Of a stretch of DNA of 28,399 bases, positions 16,060 to 25,001 are shown in pieces. The translations under genes and the position numbers were made by a program. Within the stretch, counting starts at the first letter, position 1. Each line of letters opens with the position of its first letter. The notes under the pieces are model-generated. The model was not told the origin of the DNA and did not search any database. It saw nothing but the letters and a program-made list of their open reading frames with translations. The DNA is from an uncultured Candidatus Melainabacteria bacterium (GTDB lineage: Bacteria; Cyanobacteriota; Vampirovibrionia; Gastranaerophilales; Gastranaerophilaceae), in NCBI GenBank assembly GCA_934754775.1, contig CAKVIM010000018.1:1-28399 (forward strand), given 5' to 3'.

Positions 16060-16903
16060 CATTTTGTCCGTAATATCTCATAAGATTTGCAAGCTGCTTA
16101 TCATTTTGACCTTTTGAATTAATTTTATAAAGCGATTTTCGGCTCTTTAAAATCTGGGCTATAAAATCAGTGCAGGTAAGCGTTTTAATATGATTTCTTA
16201 CAACCCTGATTTTTCGATTGTGAATCAACGACATTACCCAAAACCAGATATCGTCCGCAAACGGAGCTTGTTTTAGAAAAATATCCTCTCTCAAAACCTC
16301 TTTTGAAAAACAATTCGGCGGATATAAAACTCCACCAACGCCTGTCAAAAAGTTATCAAATCTTGCCCCCTCTTCTTCTACGTGCTTCGTCCAAGTTTCA
16401 TAAGGCATAAGCTCATTATCTTTTACCAAAACCCTATGAGCCCTGTGTACTTGAATATCATTAGGATGCGAAACATAGGAATAATAGAGTTTTTCTAGCC
16501 AATCTTTCGGATAATAAATATCATCGTCCGCAGTCACGATAATAGTGGAACCGAACTCCTTAAAAGCATAGATAGCCTTAGTATACGATTTTATATCCTT
16601 CACAAACCTTATCTCAAGTCCATTTTTCACAAACCTTGTTATCTCATACGGTAGAGTGAGCATTTCCAACTCGTCCGAAAGCCATAAAATAATTCTATCA
16701 GGCTTCAAAGTCTGATTTAACAAAGAATAGAGCGATATCGTCAAATCCTCAAATCGTTCTTGATAGGAAGTAAGCGATATGATAATCGGCACCTCTCGTT
16801 TTTCAAGATTAACTCCCGAATAGTTACCGAGATTATCTGCCAAAATCTTGATTAGCGGATTAAAGACAAATCTTAAATGAAATTTGCAATCAATACCAAA
16901 CAT
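16034..16903 (-). CDS. Glycosyltransferase-like protein with DDD motif
   Basis: A 289-residue protein. The core PIIISLTSYQERFEDL (about 39-54), LLNQTLKPDRIILWLS (61-76) and IVTADDDIYYPKDWLEKL (122-139; D126-D128 as the metal site) has the look of a GT-A glycosyltransferase of the group often annotated as GT2 or 'glycosyltransferase-like'. Later, PFADDIWFWVMSL resembles an acidic catalytic segment. The gene overlaps the stop of the nucleotidyltransferase gene (TAATG) and is last in a three-gene run. Its 3' end overlaps the convergent GT2 gene by 26 bases, leaving no room for a separate terminator. Substrate unknown; the link with the upstream tRNA gene is probably only one of transcription. 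Confidence 0.75.
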   Translation of the reverse strand: MFGIDCKFHLRFVFNPLIKILADNLGNYSGVNLEKREVPIIISLTSYQERFEDLTISLYSLLNQTLKPDRIILWLSDELEMLTLPYEITRFVKNGLEIRFVKDIKSYTKAIYAFKEFGSTIIVTADDDIYYPKDWLEKLYYSYVSHPNDIQVHRAHRVLVKDNELMPYETWTKHVEEEGARFDNFLTGVGGVLYPPNCFSKEVLREDIFLKQAPFADDIWFWVMSLIHNRKIRVVRNHIKTLTCTDFIAQILKSRKSLYKINSKGQNDKQLANLMRYYGQNVMNKISYK

Positions 16904-17763
16904 TATCCTACCCTAAGTTCATTTATTAGCAAACTTTCTAAAGGAGTATTATTCGTAGGTTTTTCCTTTTTTAGTCGTTCTGCCCACTCAACGATTCTTT
17001 TTTCTTGTCGTGAAAGTTCGAGATTAGACAAATCAAACAGCCCCATATAAACAAGCCAAGAATGGTTTGTTGGATTTTTCGTCACCACATCCTGAATGGA
17101 GCCCCTAATTTGAGGAACATTTTGCGACTTCCCTAGAAGTTTGTATATTCCCTGCTCGACGAATTTATCAAACGCCTCTTGCTTATTTAAGTTGAAAGTT
17201 TCCTTAAGCTCTTTTTTTATTCTATACCAGCTTAAATCATAGTTGATATTCTTTAAATACTCATCCTGCAAGTCCTTTGTACGTTTTTCCAACTCAAAAC
17301 CAAACCTTACAGAGAACTTCAACCCTCTTATAATTCTAGATGGGTCATCAATGAAGCTTTCATCGTGCAAAACTCGAAGTAATTTATTCTCCAAATCTTC
17401 TTTTCCACTGAAATAATCAACTAATTCTCCGTCTGTCGTACGTTTTGCCATCGCATTAATCGTAAAATCACGACGCTTCAAATCTTCTTTCAAAGAACAA
17501 GCAATCCTCTCAACTTGCGGCAGATGACCTTTTTGAGGATAAGTTTCTTCTCTTGTTGAAGCTATATCAATCTCGTCTTCGCCCATAAGTACACGCACGG
17601 TTCCAAAAGCAGGGTTTTCCTTCAAAATCGTAAGCCCCAGCCTGTGAGCGAATTCTATAGCGTCACCTTCGTAGCAATAATCCGTGTCAAAACTTGCAAC
17701 ACCAAGCAATTCATCACGAACAACACCGCCAACGTAATATAGTTTTTCATCCTTCAATATCAT
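16903..17763 (-). CDS. cca: tRNA nucleotidyltransferase / poly(A) polymerase family (CCA-adding type)
   Basis: A 286-residue class II nucleotidyltransferase. The head domain has YYVGGVVRDELLG (GGxVRD, 12-17), the catalytic DTD (26-28), EIDIAST with D66, the RRDFTINAM motif (98-106) and DDPSRIIRGLKF (139-150) of the neck. These enzymes add or repair the 3' CCA of tRNAs in the cytoplasm. The protein is short because the C-terminal body/tail is reduced, so it might be an A-adding or CC-adding member; a second enzyme elsewhere is possible. The tRNA-Ile in this window lacks encoded CCA, consistent with need for such activity. It overlaps the upstream membrane-protein gene by 17 bases and the downstream gene by one stop/start overlap. 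Confidence 0.88.
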   Translation of the reverse strand: MILKDEKLYYVGGVVRDELLGVASFDTDYCYEGDAIEFAHRLGLTILKENPAFGTVRVLMGEDEIDIASTREETYPQKGHLPQVERIACSLKEDLKRRDFTINAMAKRTTDGELVDYFSGKEDLENKLLRVLHDESFIDDPSRIIRGLKFSVRFGFELEKRTKDLQDEYLKNINYDLSWYRIKKELKETFNLNKQEAFDKFVEQGIYKLLGKSQNVPQIRGSIQDVVTKNPTNHSWLVYMGLFDLSNLELSRQEKRIVEWAERLKKEKPTNNTPLESLLINELRVG

Positions 17764-18796
17764 TTTTAACCTTTTTGTTATGCATAATTGATGAAATCAA
17801 TGCCGCTACAATAAAAATTAAGCCCAATAAACCGGTTACGACTTCCGGCACAGAATGGAATGTTGATACAAACATCAAAACAGCCAGAGTACCGATAGCC
17901 CAATGAGCACCGTGTTCCAGATACAAAAATTGATCCAGAGTTTTCTTTTCAACAAGCATAATTGTAAGCGAACGCACAAACATCGCACCGATAAACAAGC
18001 CAATTGTAATTATCAAAATATCTTGACTTAATGCAAACGCTCCAAGCACTCCGTCAAGTGAAAAAGAGGCATCAATGAGTTCCAAATATAGGAACCCAAC
18101 AAGTCCTGAGCATTTTACCGCATTAGTACAAAGCTTCGCTCTTGCTTCCTGACGTTTTTCCAACCACTCTGCAACTCCATCAATTACAAGATATGTTATA
18201 ATACCGGAAACTCCTGATAAAAATACTGCAGAACGATTTTCCGGAGTTATTTTTAGACTAAGAAGCAAAAGGGAGAGTAACGTTAAAAATGTACACACGC
18301 CTTTAAAATTTGAAAGTTTTTGAAGAGCCTTTTCAAGAGGCTTTATCCAAAAAACATCTTTTTCTTTTTCCGTAAAATAATCCAAAAACAACATAAGTAA
18401 AAAAGCACCACCAAATGTTACAATCGGAGCGTGCGTCAGCTCAAGATAGTGAGCATATGAGTGAACATCATTCAACGCCATATTAAGAACAGTTAAAATA
18501 TTTAGTTTCGCAAATATTGCAACAACTGCAAGCGGGAACAAAAATCTCATCCCAAACACTGCAATCAAAATACCCCAAGTTATGAATCTGTGACGCCACT
18601 TTGGTGACATGCCCTCAAGCTTCATCGCATTAACTACAGCGTTATCAAACGAAAGACTGATTTCTAATATTGCAAGCACAAAAGCTATGAACACACAGGT
18701 TAATCCGGTTCCGCCATGGACGTGTTCACCCCATAGATAAGCACAAATTAAACCAAAAACAGTTGTGATATATGAACCTAAAAAATACTGCAGCAT
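17747..18796 (-). CDS. TerC/DUF475-like integral membrane protein
   Basis: A 349-residue polytopic membrane protein with about eight hydrophobic helices. Two Asp-bearing membrane motifs, LEISLSFDNAVVNA (about 45-58) and ELIDASFSLDGVLGAFALS, are the hallmark of the TerC superfamily and mark this as a DUF475-type member. TerC-family proteins are linked with tellurite resistance and metal-ion (for example manganese) export, but the role of this branch is not settled. AAGGAG nine bases before the ATG supports the start. Its 3' end overlaps the nucleotidyltransferase gene, forming a three-gene run. It is divergent from gmhA. Confidence 0.82.
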   Translation of the reverse strand: MLQYFLGSYITTVFGLICAYLWGEHVHGGTGLTCVFIAFVLAILEISLSFDNAVVNAMKLEGMSPKWRHRFITWGILIAVFGMRFLFPLAVVAIFAKLNILTVLNMALNDVHSYAHYLELTHAPIVTFGGAFLLMLFLDYFTEKEKDVFWIKPLEKALQKLSNFKGVCTFLTLLSLLLLSLKITPENRSAVFLSGVSGIITYLVIDGVAEWLEKRQEARAKLCTNAVKCSGLVGFLYLELIDASFSLDGVLGAFALSQDILIITIGLFIGAMFVRSLTIMLVEKKTLDQFLYLEHGAHWAIGTLAVLMFVSTFHSVPEVVTGLLGLIFIVAALISSIMHNKKVKNDIEG

Positions 18797-18854
18797 TGCT
18801 TCTCCTTCTTTTTCTTCATAATATAATAAATAAAGAATTAAATAAACAGTTCTG

Positions 18855-18863
18855 TGCTATAAT
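18855..18863 (+). promoter_or_regulatory. Extended -10 promoter of gmhA
   Basis: TGCTATAAT is an extended -10; the predicted start lies about 22 bases before the ATG at 18892, with AAGGAG in the leader. The same TGCTATAAT occurs before the pseudopilin gene and the UDP-glucuronate decarboxylase gene. Confidence 0.55.
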
Positions 18864-18891
18864 CAAATAGGAGTTTATATAAGGAGCTTTT

Positions 18892-19464
18892 ATGTCTATA
18901 AAGGAGTATATCAAGAAGAATATTGAAACAAAAGAAAAAATCCTTACGGACGAAAAACTTTTGAGCTTGATAAACGAAGCCGCCGAGGTTATTGTGCAAG
19001 CCTACAAGCGTGGGAACAAAGTCTTAACTGCAGGTAATGGAGGTTCTGCTGCAGATGCACAGCATATTGCAGGAGAACTCGTTTCAAAGCTTTATCTTAA
19101 TCGTCCAAGTCTTCCTGCGTACGCACTTACGACAAACTCCTCAATTATCACAGCTATCAGCAATGATTATGGATACAAAAATGTTTTTGCCCGCCAATTA
19201 AATGGAATGGGAGTTAAAGGTGATATATTTTTATGTCTTACAACTTCCGGAAACTCTGAAAACATCAGCGTTGCACTTGAAGAAGCTAGAACACAAGGCT
19301 TAATCTCTATCGGCTTCACAGGTGAAAAACCTTGTGCAATAGATAGTACGTGCGACTATTTGATAAAAGTTCCGTCAGCTGATACGCCGCAAATCCAAGA
19401 ATGTCACATTATGATTGGACATATCATTTGCGACATTGTTGAAAAATCACTTTTCAATATTTAA
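18892..19464 (+). CDS. gmhA: Sedoheptulose-7-phosphate isomerase (GmhA-type SIS protein)
   Basis: A 190-residue SIS-domain protein. GNGGSAADAQHIAGEL (about 48-63), LTTNSSIITAISNDYGY, LTTSGNSENI (sugar-phosphate loop) and the C-terminal QECHIMIGHIICD match GmhA, which turns sedoheptulose 7-phosphate into D-glycero-D-manno-heptose 7-phosphate, the first step towards ADP- or GDP-heptose for surface glycans. The homologue DiaA is similar in length, but the active-site His and Glu pattern here (AQHIAGE, QECHIMIGH) fits the isomerase. AAGGAG precedes the start. No other heptose gene is in the window; nearby glycosyltransferases and UDP-xylose genes fit a glycan role. Confidence 0.9.
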   Translation: MSIKEYIKKNIETKEKILTDEKLLSLINEAAEVIVQAYKRGNKVLTAGNGGSAADAQHIAGELVSKLYLNRPSLPAYALTTNSSIITAISNDYGYKNVFARQLNGMGVKGDIFLCLTTSGNSENISVALEEARTQGLISIGFTGEKPCAIDSTCDYLIKVPSADTPQIQECHIMIGHIICDIVEKSLFNI

Positions 19465-19509
19465 CAGAAGAAATTTTCATGATATTATCAAAATCGACAA
19501 GGAGGAAAT

Positions 19510-20340
19510 ATGAAGAGAATTATCGTTACAGTTTTCGCTGCAGCATTAATGATTTCACCTGCTTTTGCTGCAACATGGAACGCCGCAGACAGAGTTTCTA
19601 CGGTTGGTAAAAACATTATCACAAAAAATGGCTTGCCGGCTAAAACAACTTTCAAGGTTGTCAACGGTGCCGCTGATAACTCAAACACATCTTTGACTAA
19701 CGTTATCCAAATTTCAAGCACAGACTTGACTTACACAGGTAACGACAGCGAAGTTGCTGCAGTTATTGCAAACGAAATGGGACACATCATCAATGGGACT
19801 TATTCAAAAAACCAAATGAGAAATGCTGCTAAAAATGCTATCACGAGTAAATTAAGTTCTGATAACATCATCTCAACAGCTGCAAACAGCGAATTTTTAG
19901 CAAACAAAACAAGCTTAAGCGACGAAAAAACTGCTGATATTACAGGTGTTGATTTATTAGCAAAAACAAATTACAACCCGCTTGCAATGATTGTTGTAAT
20001 CACAAAAAGACCGGGAACGACATTAGAAGCACTTCAAGGCAAACCTTCAAACACTGAAAGAGCTATGAACGTGTACGATTATATGGCTTATAACTACCCT
20101 TCAAGAGTTAAAACAGGTTATGGTTGCCAAGAATACAGAAGCTTCTTAGCTTATGCAACTCCTATCGTTCAAGAAAGAAACACAAACAAGAAAAAACTTG
20201 CTAAATTCAACAAAGAACAAGCAAAAAACAAAGCTCTCAGAGCAAAAGAAATTTCTCAATTCAAGACAACCGGTGGTGTTAGCGGTTGGGATGCTTCTTA
20301 CACAATTCTAAAAACTCTTTCTGAATCAACAGAAAAATAG
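19510..20340 (+). CDS. Secreted M48-like peptidase with altered zinc motif (NExxH)
   Basis: A 276-residue exported protein: signal peptide MKRIIVTVFAAALMISPAFA, cleaved before residue 21. The core resembles M48 zinc peptidases: EVAAVIANEMGHIINGTYS corresponds to the usual lahElgHi helix, and SDEKTADITGVDLL plus NYNPLAM match the family's ExxAD third-ligand helix and the following aGydP segment. The first zinc His of HExxH is replaced by Asn (N88-E89-M90-G91-H92); the codon is AAC, one base from CAC. E139 is kept. It may be an inactive or altered paralogue. A strong AAGGAGG precedes the ATG, 45 bases after gmhA, and a terminator follows. Whether it is co-transcribed with gmhA is unclear. Confidence 0.75.
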   Translation: MKRIIVTVFAAALMISPAFAATWNAADRVSTVGKNIITKNGLPAKTTFKVVNGAADNSNTSLTNVIQISSTDLTYTGNDSEVAAVIANEMGHIINGTYSKNQMRNAAKNAITSKLSSDNIISTAANSEFLANKTSLSDEKTADITGVDLLAKTNYNPLAMIVVITKRPGTTLEALQGKPSNTERAMNVYDYMAYNYPSRVKTGYGCQEYRSFLAYATPIVQERNTNKKKLAKFNKEQAKNKALRAKEISQFKTTGGVSGWDASYTILKTLSESTEK

Positions 20341-20354
20341 TTTGATAATTTTTG

Positions 20355-20389
20355 AAACGGGCGGGATTTTTCAAATCCCGCCCGTTTTT
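20355..20389 (+). terminator. Terminator after the M48-like gene
   Basis: A 15-base perfect stem (AAACGGGCGGGATTT with its complement, loop TTC) ends in a T-rich run 14 bases after the stop codon. Confidence 0.9.
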
Positions 20390-20409
20390 ATTGCTCAATA
20401 ATTTTATAG

Positions 20410-20415
20410 TATAAT
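20410..20415 (+). promoter_or_regulatory. -10 box of pyk
   Basis: TATAAT with TTTATT at a 17-base spacing. The predicted start gives a leader of about 26 bases with GCGAGG before the ATG at 20448. Confidence 0.5.
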
Positions 20416-20447
20416 TAGCATAAATGAACACTTAGCGAGGATTATTT

Positions 20448-21896
20448 ATGGATAGTAAATTGAAACAGGCACGTACAAAAATCGTTGCAACGCTTGGACC
20501 TGCAACATCAAGTTATGAAAAAATTCTTGAATTGGTTGAAGCCGGAGCGACGATGTTTAGGCTCAATACTTCGCACGGAACAGAAGAAGGGCACGCTCAA
20601 AATATTGAATACATTAGGAAAGTTTCTGAAAAGACCGGACGCTATATTCCGATTTTGGTGGACTTGCAAGGGCCGAAAATCCGTGTAGGGAATATTCCTG
20701 CACCGATTAAAATACAAGTCGGACAAACGATTGTACTGCAAGCAACAAATGTTGTCGACAATCCTGAAATTATCCCCGTTGATTATGCGGGAATTGCGAA
20801 CGATGTTAAAATCGGTGAAAAGATACTTCTTGATGACGGAAAAATCGGGCTAAAAGTTATTAGCGTAGAGAATGGAAAAGTTAAGGCAGAAGTTTTATAT
20901 GGGGAAGAAATTAAACCGAGAAAAGGGATAAATATCCCCGGTGCGACTGCCAGCTTAAGTGCGGTTACACCGAGAGATGTTGAATTCATCCGATTTGCAG
21001 TTGAATATGACATTGATTATATTGCACTTTCATTTGTAAGAGAAGCTAAAGATATTGAACTTGCTAAAAAGTATATCAAGGATTTTGGTGGATATATTCC
21101 TGTGATTGCAAAAATTGAAAAACCGCAAGCAATTGATAATATTGATGAGATACTGAAAGTTACAGACGGAATTATGGTAGCAAGAGGAGATTTAGGAATA
21201 GAAATGTCACCGGAAGATGTTCCGATTGTCCAGAAGTTTATCGTTGATAAGACAATTCGTGAGCGTAAAGTTTGTATCGTTGCGACACAGATGCTTGAAT
21301 CTATGATAGAAGAGCCTATTCCTACCCGAGCAGAAGCGAGTGACGTTGCTAACGCAATTCTGGATGGCACGGACGCAATTATGCTTTCCGGAGAAACTGC
21401 AATGGGCAAGTACCCGACTGATGCAGTTAGGATGATGCGTAAAATTGCGACAAACGTTGAGACGTGTAATTTTGCACTCTCAAACCTTAATTTGGAGATG
21501 AATGACAGGTACGAATTATCACCGCAAGCGATTTCAAATGCGGCGGTTAAAATGGCTGAAGATTTGAACGCTAAAGCAATTATGGCATTTACACATACAG
21601 GATATACTCCAAGATTGCTATCTAAGCTCAAACCGTCAGTTCCTGTACTTGCAATTTCTGATATGGAGTCAACTTGCAGACGTTTGAATTTGTTTTGGGA
21701 TATATATGCAGACTGCAGGAATTGGGATACGGTTTTGGACGCAGATTTGTTGGAGAAAATTGATGATTATATTTTAGCGAAAACAGAATTCAAAAAAGGC
21801 GAAAGAATAATCATTATCGGCTCTATCCCTAAGTTGATAACCGGTAGAACAAACTTTATTCGTGTACACAGAATCGGAGCTCCGCTCGAGAGATAG
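20448..21896 (+). CDS. pyk: Pyruvate kinase
   Basis: A 482-residue enzyme that converts phosphoenolpyruvate and ADP to pyruvate and ATP, the last step of glycolysis. All landmarks are present: TKIVATLGPAT near the start, RLNTSHGT, DLQGPKIRVG, the B-domain, IAKIEKPQAI with the catalytic Lys, GIMVARGDLGIEM, and the signature RAEASDVANAILDGTDAIMLSGET. The length fits the usual 470-480 residues, with no extra C-terminal PEP-utiliser domain. It has its own promoter and stands alone between a terminator and a repeat block. Pyruvate made here sits next to the oxaloacetate decarboxylase reaction encoded at 9.1-12.4 kb. Confidence 0.97.
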   Translation: MDSKLKQARTKIVATLGPATSSYEKILELVEAGATMFRLNTSHGTEEGHAQNIEYIRKVSEKTGRYIPILVDLQGPKIRVGNIPAPIKIQVGQTIVLQATNVVDNPEIIPVDYAGIANDVKIGEKILLDDGKIGLKVISVENGKVKAEVLYGEEIKPRKGINIPGATASLSAVTPRDVEFIRFAVEYDIDYIALSFVREAKDIELAKKYIKDFGGYIPVIAKIEKPQAIDNIDEILKVTDGIMVARGDLGIEMSPEDVPIVQKFIVDKTIRERKVCIVATQMLESMIEEPIPTRAEASDVANAILDGTDAIMLSGETAMGKYPTDAVRMMRKIATNVETCNFALSNLNLEMNDRYELSPQAISNAAVKMAEDLNAKAIMAFTHTGYTPRLLSKLKPSVPVLAISDMESTCRRLNLFWDIYADCRNWDTVLDADLLEKIDDYILAKTEFKKGERIIIIGSIPKLITGRTNFIRVHRIGAPLER

Positions 21897-21904
21897 AGGA
21901 CGTA

Positions 21905-22365
21905 AAACACCCCCTCTCCAGTTGGAGAGGGGGGCAGTCGTTCGTGAGCTCTGCGAACGTTACGAATGCGGGTGAGGTTCAATTTAATCTACACCCTACG
22001 GGATAAACCTCACCCTAACCCTCTCCAACTGGAGAGGGGACGTAGGATGCGTTGATTCAAGTAGACATCAACCTCTCCTTGCAGGAGAGGTACAGATATA
22101 GATTAAAACTTAACTCTCGCCCACAACATCCATTGAGTGGGAGAGATGTCACCTCTGGTGACAGAGAGGGAAGGGTGAGGTTTCAACCCGCAAGGTGAAT
22201 TTTGACCGAACCTCACCCGCATCTGTAGCTCGCTCCCGCTCACACACCTGCGACCTCTCCAACTGGCGAGGTAGATGTCTACTTGTATGAACGACTTTAG
22301 CATGTTCCCTCTCCTTGCAGGAGAGGGTTAGGGTGAGGTTTCAACCCGCAAGGGTGATATTTTAA
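21905..22365. repeat. Composite GC-richer palindromic repeat block A
   Basis: A non-coding block of short hairpins built on CCCTCTCC-N-GGAGAGGG: 21910-21933, 22019-22038, 22072-22090 and 22307-22327, with smaller ones (GTCACC/GGTGAC at 22148-22162). Phrases such as GGGTGAGG and CAACCCGCAAGG recur. Positions 21934-22015 are about 90% identical to 26037-26119 in the same orientation, and 22263-22313 matches 25843-25892 inverted. It is clearly GC-richer than its surroundings. It resembles REP/MITE-like elements; no transposase is present. Confidence 0.75.
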
Positions 22366-22400
22366 ACAATTTTCCACTTTCCATTTTCAATTTTCCATTC

Positions 22401-22455
22401 CGCAAAACGCCAATCCATTAGTCCCTCACCCAATCCAATATATTTACCCCTATTG
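22401..22455 (-). repeat. Dispersed intergenic repeat, single copy
   Basis: On the minus strand it reads GGGGTAAATATATTGG, then GTGAGGGACTAATGGATTGGCG, matching the family at 12496-12609 (GGGGTAAATGTAATTGG, GAGGGACTACTAGATTGACG). The rest of the gap up to 22548 is AT-rich and holds only the leader of the next gene. Confidence 0.55.
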
Positions 22456-22548
22456 TAAACATTTGTAACGATTTTCCTTAAAACCCTAAAGTTTTTTCAA
22501 AAAATGCCGATATACATAATAAATAAAAGGGAAAATAAGGAGCACATC

Positions 22549-24897
22549 ATGGTAGACTACGCTAAATTCAATTCAAAAATTTACTTATTCTTATCACAAC
22601 AAGCTGATTGGAAAACTGATGCTGATTATAATGGAGACGATAAAATCACAAAAGCTGAATTTATGAATTACCTAAAAGGCGATGTGGCAAAAGAAATTTG
22701 GGATGGCGAAAATTGTAATACAAACAGAAAAAACGACGTCATCAACAAATTTTGGAACCGTTTTGATCAAATAAGAAGCGGTTATATTGAAGGTACAGAT
22801 GTAAAAGAATATAACGCTTTAAATGATGATGAAGAAGCTGCACTTGAAAAAAGTTTTGCTTCTTATAAATATTTTAACGAATTCTTTAACAGTGAAATTA
22901 GCAAAATTCAAAGTGCCGGTATTTCTGAATTGAATACAAAGAAAGTTGCAGAACAACTTAAGAGCTCTTTAAAGACAGATTTGTTAGCATTATTTGAATC
23001 AGAAGTTTCAAAAGGAACCGAATTCAATAGTGTTGAAGATGTCAAAAATGCTTTGGCTGACCAAGTAAGACAAGTTGAATATCAAACTATTGCAAATATT
23101 TCTATTGATTTGTATATCGAAAAGAATGTAAAAAATCTTGAAAAGAAATATGGATATGATAGAGAAAATGATGCAACATTAAACACATTAATCAAAAATT
23201 GTGTTAGCCAACTCGCTTCATCTTCTAATATTGATGATTTTGCCGGTGTATTTAATGAAGCAATGAATGTTATTGAAAACTACTTGGCAACAGCATTACC
23301 TGATAAATTTAGCGGAAATGACGAATATCTTAAAAAGTATGGATATGATTTCAATGCTGAAGATGGACTTAATGACATACAAAAAGCTGTATTCAAGACC
23401 AATTTAGCTAATGAACTTCCGAAGAGCGAATATAAAGATTTATACAAAGAGTATCCTTATGTATTTGAAATCTTGAGTGAACAATTAATTGATACATTGC
23501 AATACAAAGAATATACTACAGATGTAGTTGCATTATTTAAAGAAAAAATGGGCACAAAAGTAGAAAACGCAATCAGTGTTGCAAAATTATTCAATAAGCC
23601 TGAGTCAGGTGCCGGTAATGATGCAATCGAAACAAAACTTTGGGCTGCATTAAAAGAAAAAGGCTTCTCTGATGAGTTAATTGAATATTTACAAGGTACT
23701 GGTGCAACTAAATTAGATGGCATCAAAAAAGAAGCAATCACAGCAACTGTTAATGATGAATTTGATGATCTTGACGACAAATTCGATATCAATAATGCAG
23801 TTGACTATATAGTTGAAAAAATTGTAGCAATGCAGCTTGAATTAGAAAAAGCAATGAACGGTGCTGAAAATATAACTCTTGACGAATCTACTTGGAATGT
23901 AACAATCACAACTATTACAAGCAGTACAGACGGAACGAACAATAATGGTAGCACAAATGATGTAACAACAACTAAAGAAACTAACTTGTCTGAAGATTTG
24001 AAGTTCTATCAAGGTTCACTAGTAAGCTTTAGGTTGAACCCTAAATTCAACTACAAGAATACAAATAAACAAGCTGATGTTGATAGTACATCAGTATCTT
24101 ATGAAAGTTCTAATCCAAATCTTGTAGCAATTAGTGCTGACGGTACAGTTACAATCAAGACTGACAATATCACAAGCCAAACTAAAGTAACAATCAAGAT
24201 TCTAGTTGACGGCGAAGTCGTTGGCACTAAAGAATTGAAGATTGAAATTGCACCATACGATAAAGCAAACGCAGGTGATGGATTCGAAAATGATACAACT
24301 ACAATGATAAACGGTCAAAGCATTAGTGATATTTTTAGATTTAAAAATAATGCATTTGTAACACCTACGGCATTCGTTGGTGGAGATTTTATCAACAGTG
24401 GTATTAGTTTTATCGACACAACATTATCAAGCATTGAAAGTGCTTTAATTGCTGGTGGATACGATAGTAATAAAACTAAGAAAACAATAAGCGTATTAAA
24501 ACAATATTACAGATCCATCCTAGAAGCTACATATAGCAAGTTCGATTTCATCAGAGAAAATGATACGGACTATAAGGGAAAAGGTATTGATCTAGAAATA
24601 GTACGAGGATATCAAAGTAAAGGTGGTAAAGGGATGTACCTATACACTAACTCAAAGAAATACTCATATACGGGCAGTGATGGAAAAACTCACGAATTAA
24701 CACAAGATATGGCTCTAAAAGAGTATCAAGGTACGTATGAATATGACCCTCATGACCCACATGACGATCTAGGTACGAATAATGTTTCAGGCTTTGTTGT
24801 TTCCCACGGAAGAGATGGCGATCCTGATCATTACAAAATGGGTTTCGATACAGCAAGATTGTTAAAATTATTCAAAGAAATATATCAAAACATGTAA
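22549..24897 (+). CDS. Large EF-hand protein with Ig-like (Big2-type) domain
   Basis: A 782-residue acidic protein. The start is placed at ATG 22549 because AAGGAG lies six bases before it; an in-frame ATG at 22504 has none. Residues 26-37 form a textbook EF-hand calcium loop (D26, N28, D30, K32, I33, E37), and a degenerate second loop lies near 73-84. The middle is helical, with a repeated KKYGYD element (about 198 and 262). Around 484-570 a beta-rich segment with VSYESSNPNLVAISADGTVTI is typical of Big2/Ig-like folds. The C-terminal 200 residues are unrecognised. There is no signal peptide or membrane helix, so export, if any, is non-classical. Own terminator. Function unknown; perhaps a surface or calcium-responsive protein. 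Confidence 0.75.
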   Translation: MVDYAKFNSKIYLFLSQQADWKTDADYNGDDKITKAEFMNYLKGDVAKEIWDGENCNTNRKNDVINKFWNRFDQIRSGYIEGTDVKEYNALNDDEEAALEKSFASYKYFNEFFNSEISKIQSAGISELNTKKVAEQLKSSLKTDLLALFESEVSKGTEFNSVEDVKNALADQVRQVEYQTIANISIDLYIEKNVKNLEKKYGYDRENDATLNTLIKNCVSQLASSSNIDDFAGVFNEAMNVIENYLATALPDKFSGNDEYLKKYGYDFNAEDGLNDIQKAVFKTNLANELPKSEYKDLYKEYPYVFEILSEQLIDTLQYKEYTTDVVALFKEKMGTKVENAISVAKLFNKPESGAGNDAIETKLWAALKEKGFSDELIEYLQGTGATKLDGIKKEAITATVNDEFDDLDDKFDINNAVDYIVEKIVAMQLELEKAMNGAENITLDESTWNVTITTITSSTDGTNNNGSTNDVTTTKETNLSEDLKFYQGSLVSFRLNPKFNYKNTNKQADVDSTSVSYESSNPNLVAISADGTVTIKTDNITSQTKVTIKILVDGEVVGTKELKIEIAPYDKANAGDGFENDTTTMINGQSISDIFRFKNNAFVTPTAFVGGDFINSGISFIDTTLSSIESALIAGGYDSNKTKKTISVLKQYYRSILEATYSKFDFIRENDTDYKGKGIDLEIVRGYQSKGGKGMYLYTNSKKYSYTGSDGKTHELTQDMALKEYQGTYEYDPHDPHDDLGTNNVSGFVVSHGRDGDPDHYKMGFDTARLLKLFKEIYQNM

Positions 24898-24904
24898 TAC
24901 AACT

Positions 24905-24946
24905 AAAGAGGTTCAACGTTAACGTTGAACCTCTTTGTTTTTTACC
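24905..24946 (+). terminator. Terminator after the EF-hand protein gene
   Basis: A perfect 32-base palindrome (AAAGAGGTTCAACGTT joined to its complement) is followed by GTTTTTTA, seven bases after the stop codon. Confidence 0.88.
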
Positions 24947-24952
24947 CCCTCT

Positions 24953-24981
24953 TTGTTATTTACCCCCAGATATGCTATAAT
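24953..24981 (+). promoter_or_regulatory. Promoter of the pseudopilin-like gene
   Basis: TTGTTA (24953-24958) and extended -10 TGCTATAAT (hexamer 24976-24981) lie 17 bases apart. The leader then contains AGAGG before the ATG at 25002. Confidence 0.6.
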
Positions 24982-25001
24982 TAGTATACAAGAAGAGGTA
25001 T

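Noticed and set aside
21017..21631. 204-codon open frame antisense to pyk
   Set aside because: It is a mirror of a strongly conserved pyruvate kinase frame, has no ribosome-binding site and its translation is Ser/Ile-rich without any motif.
22103..22303. Short minus-strand open frame in repeat block A
   Set aside because: It is made of palindromic repeat sequence with no ribosome-binding site.
21905..22365. Possible CRISPR array
   Set aside because: The repeats are palindromes of differing length and spacing, with no constant repeat/spacer unit and no cas genes.
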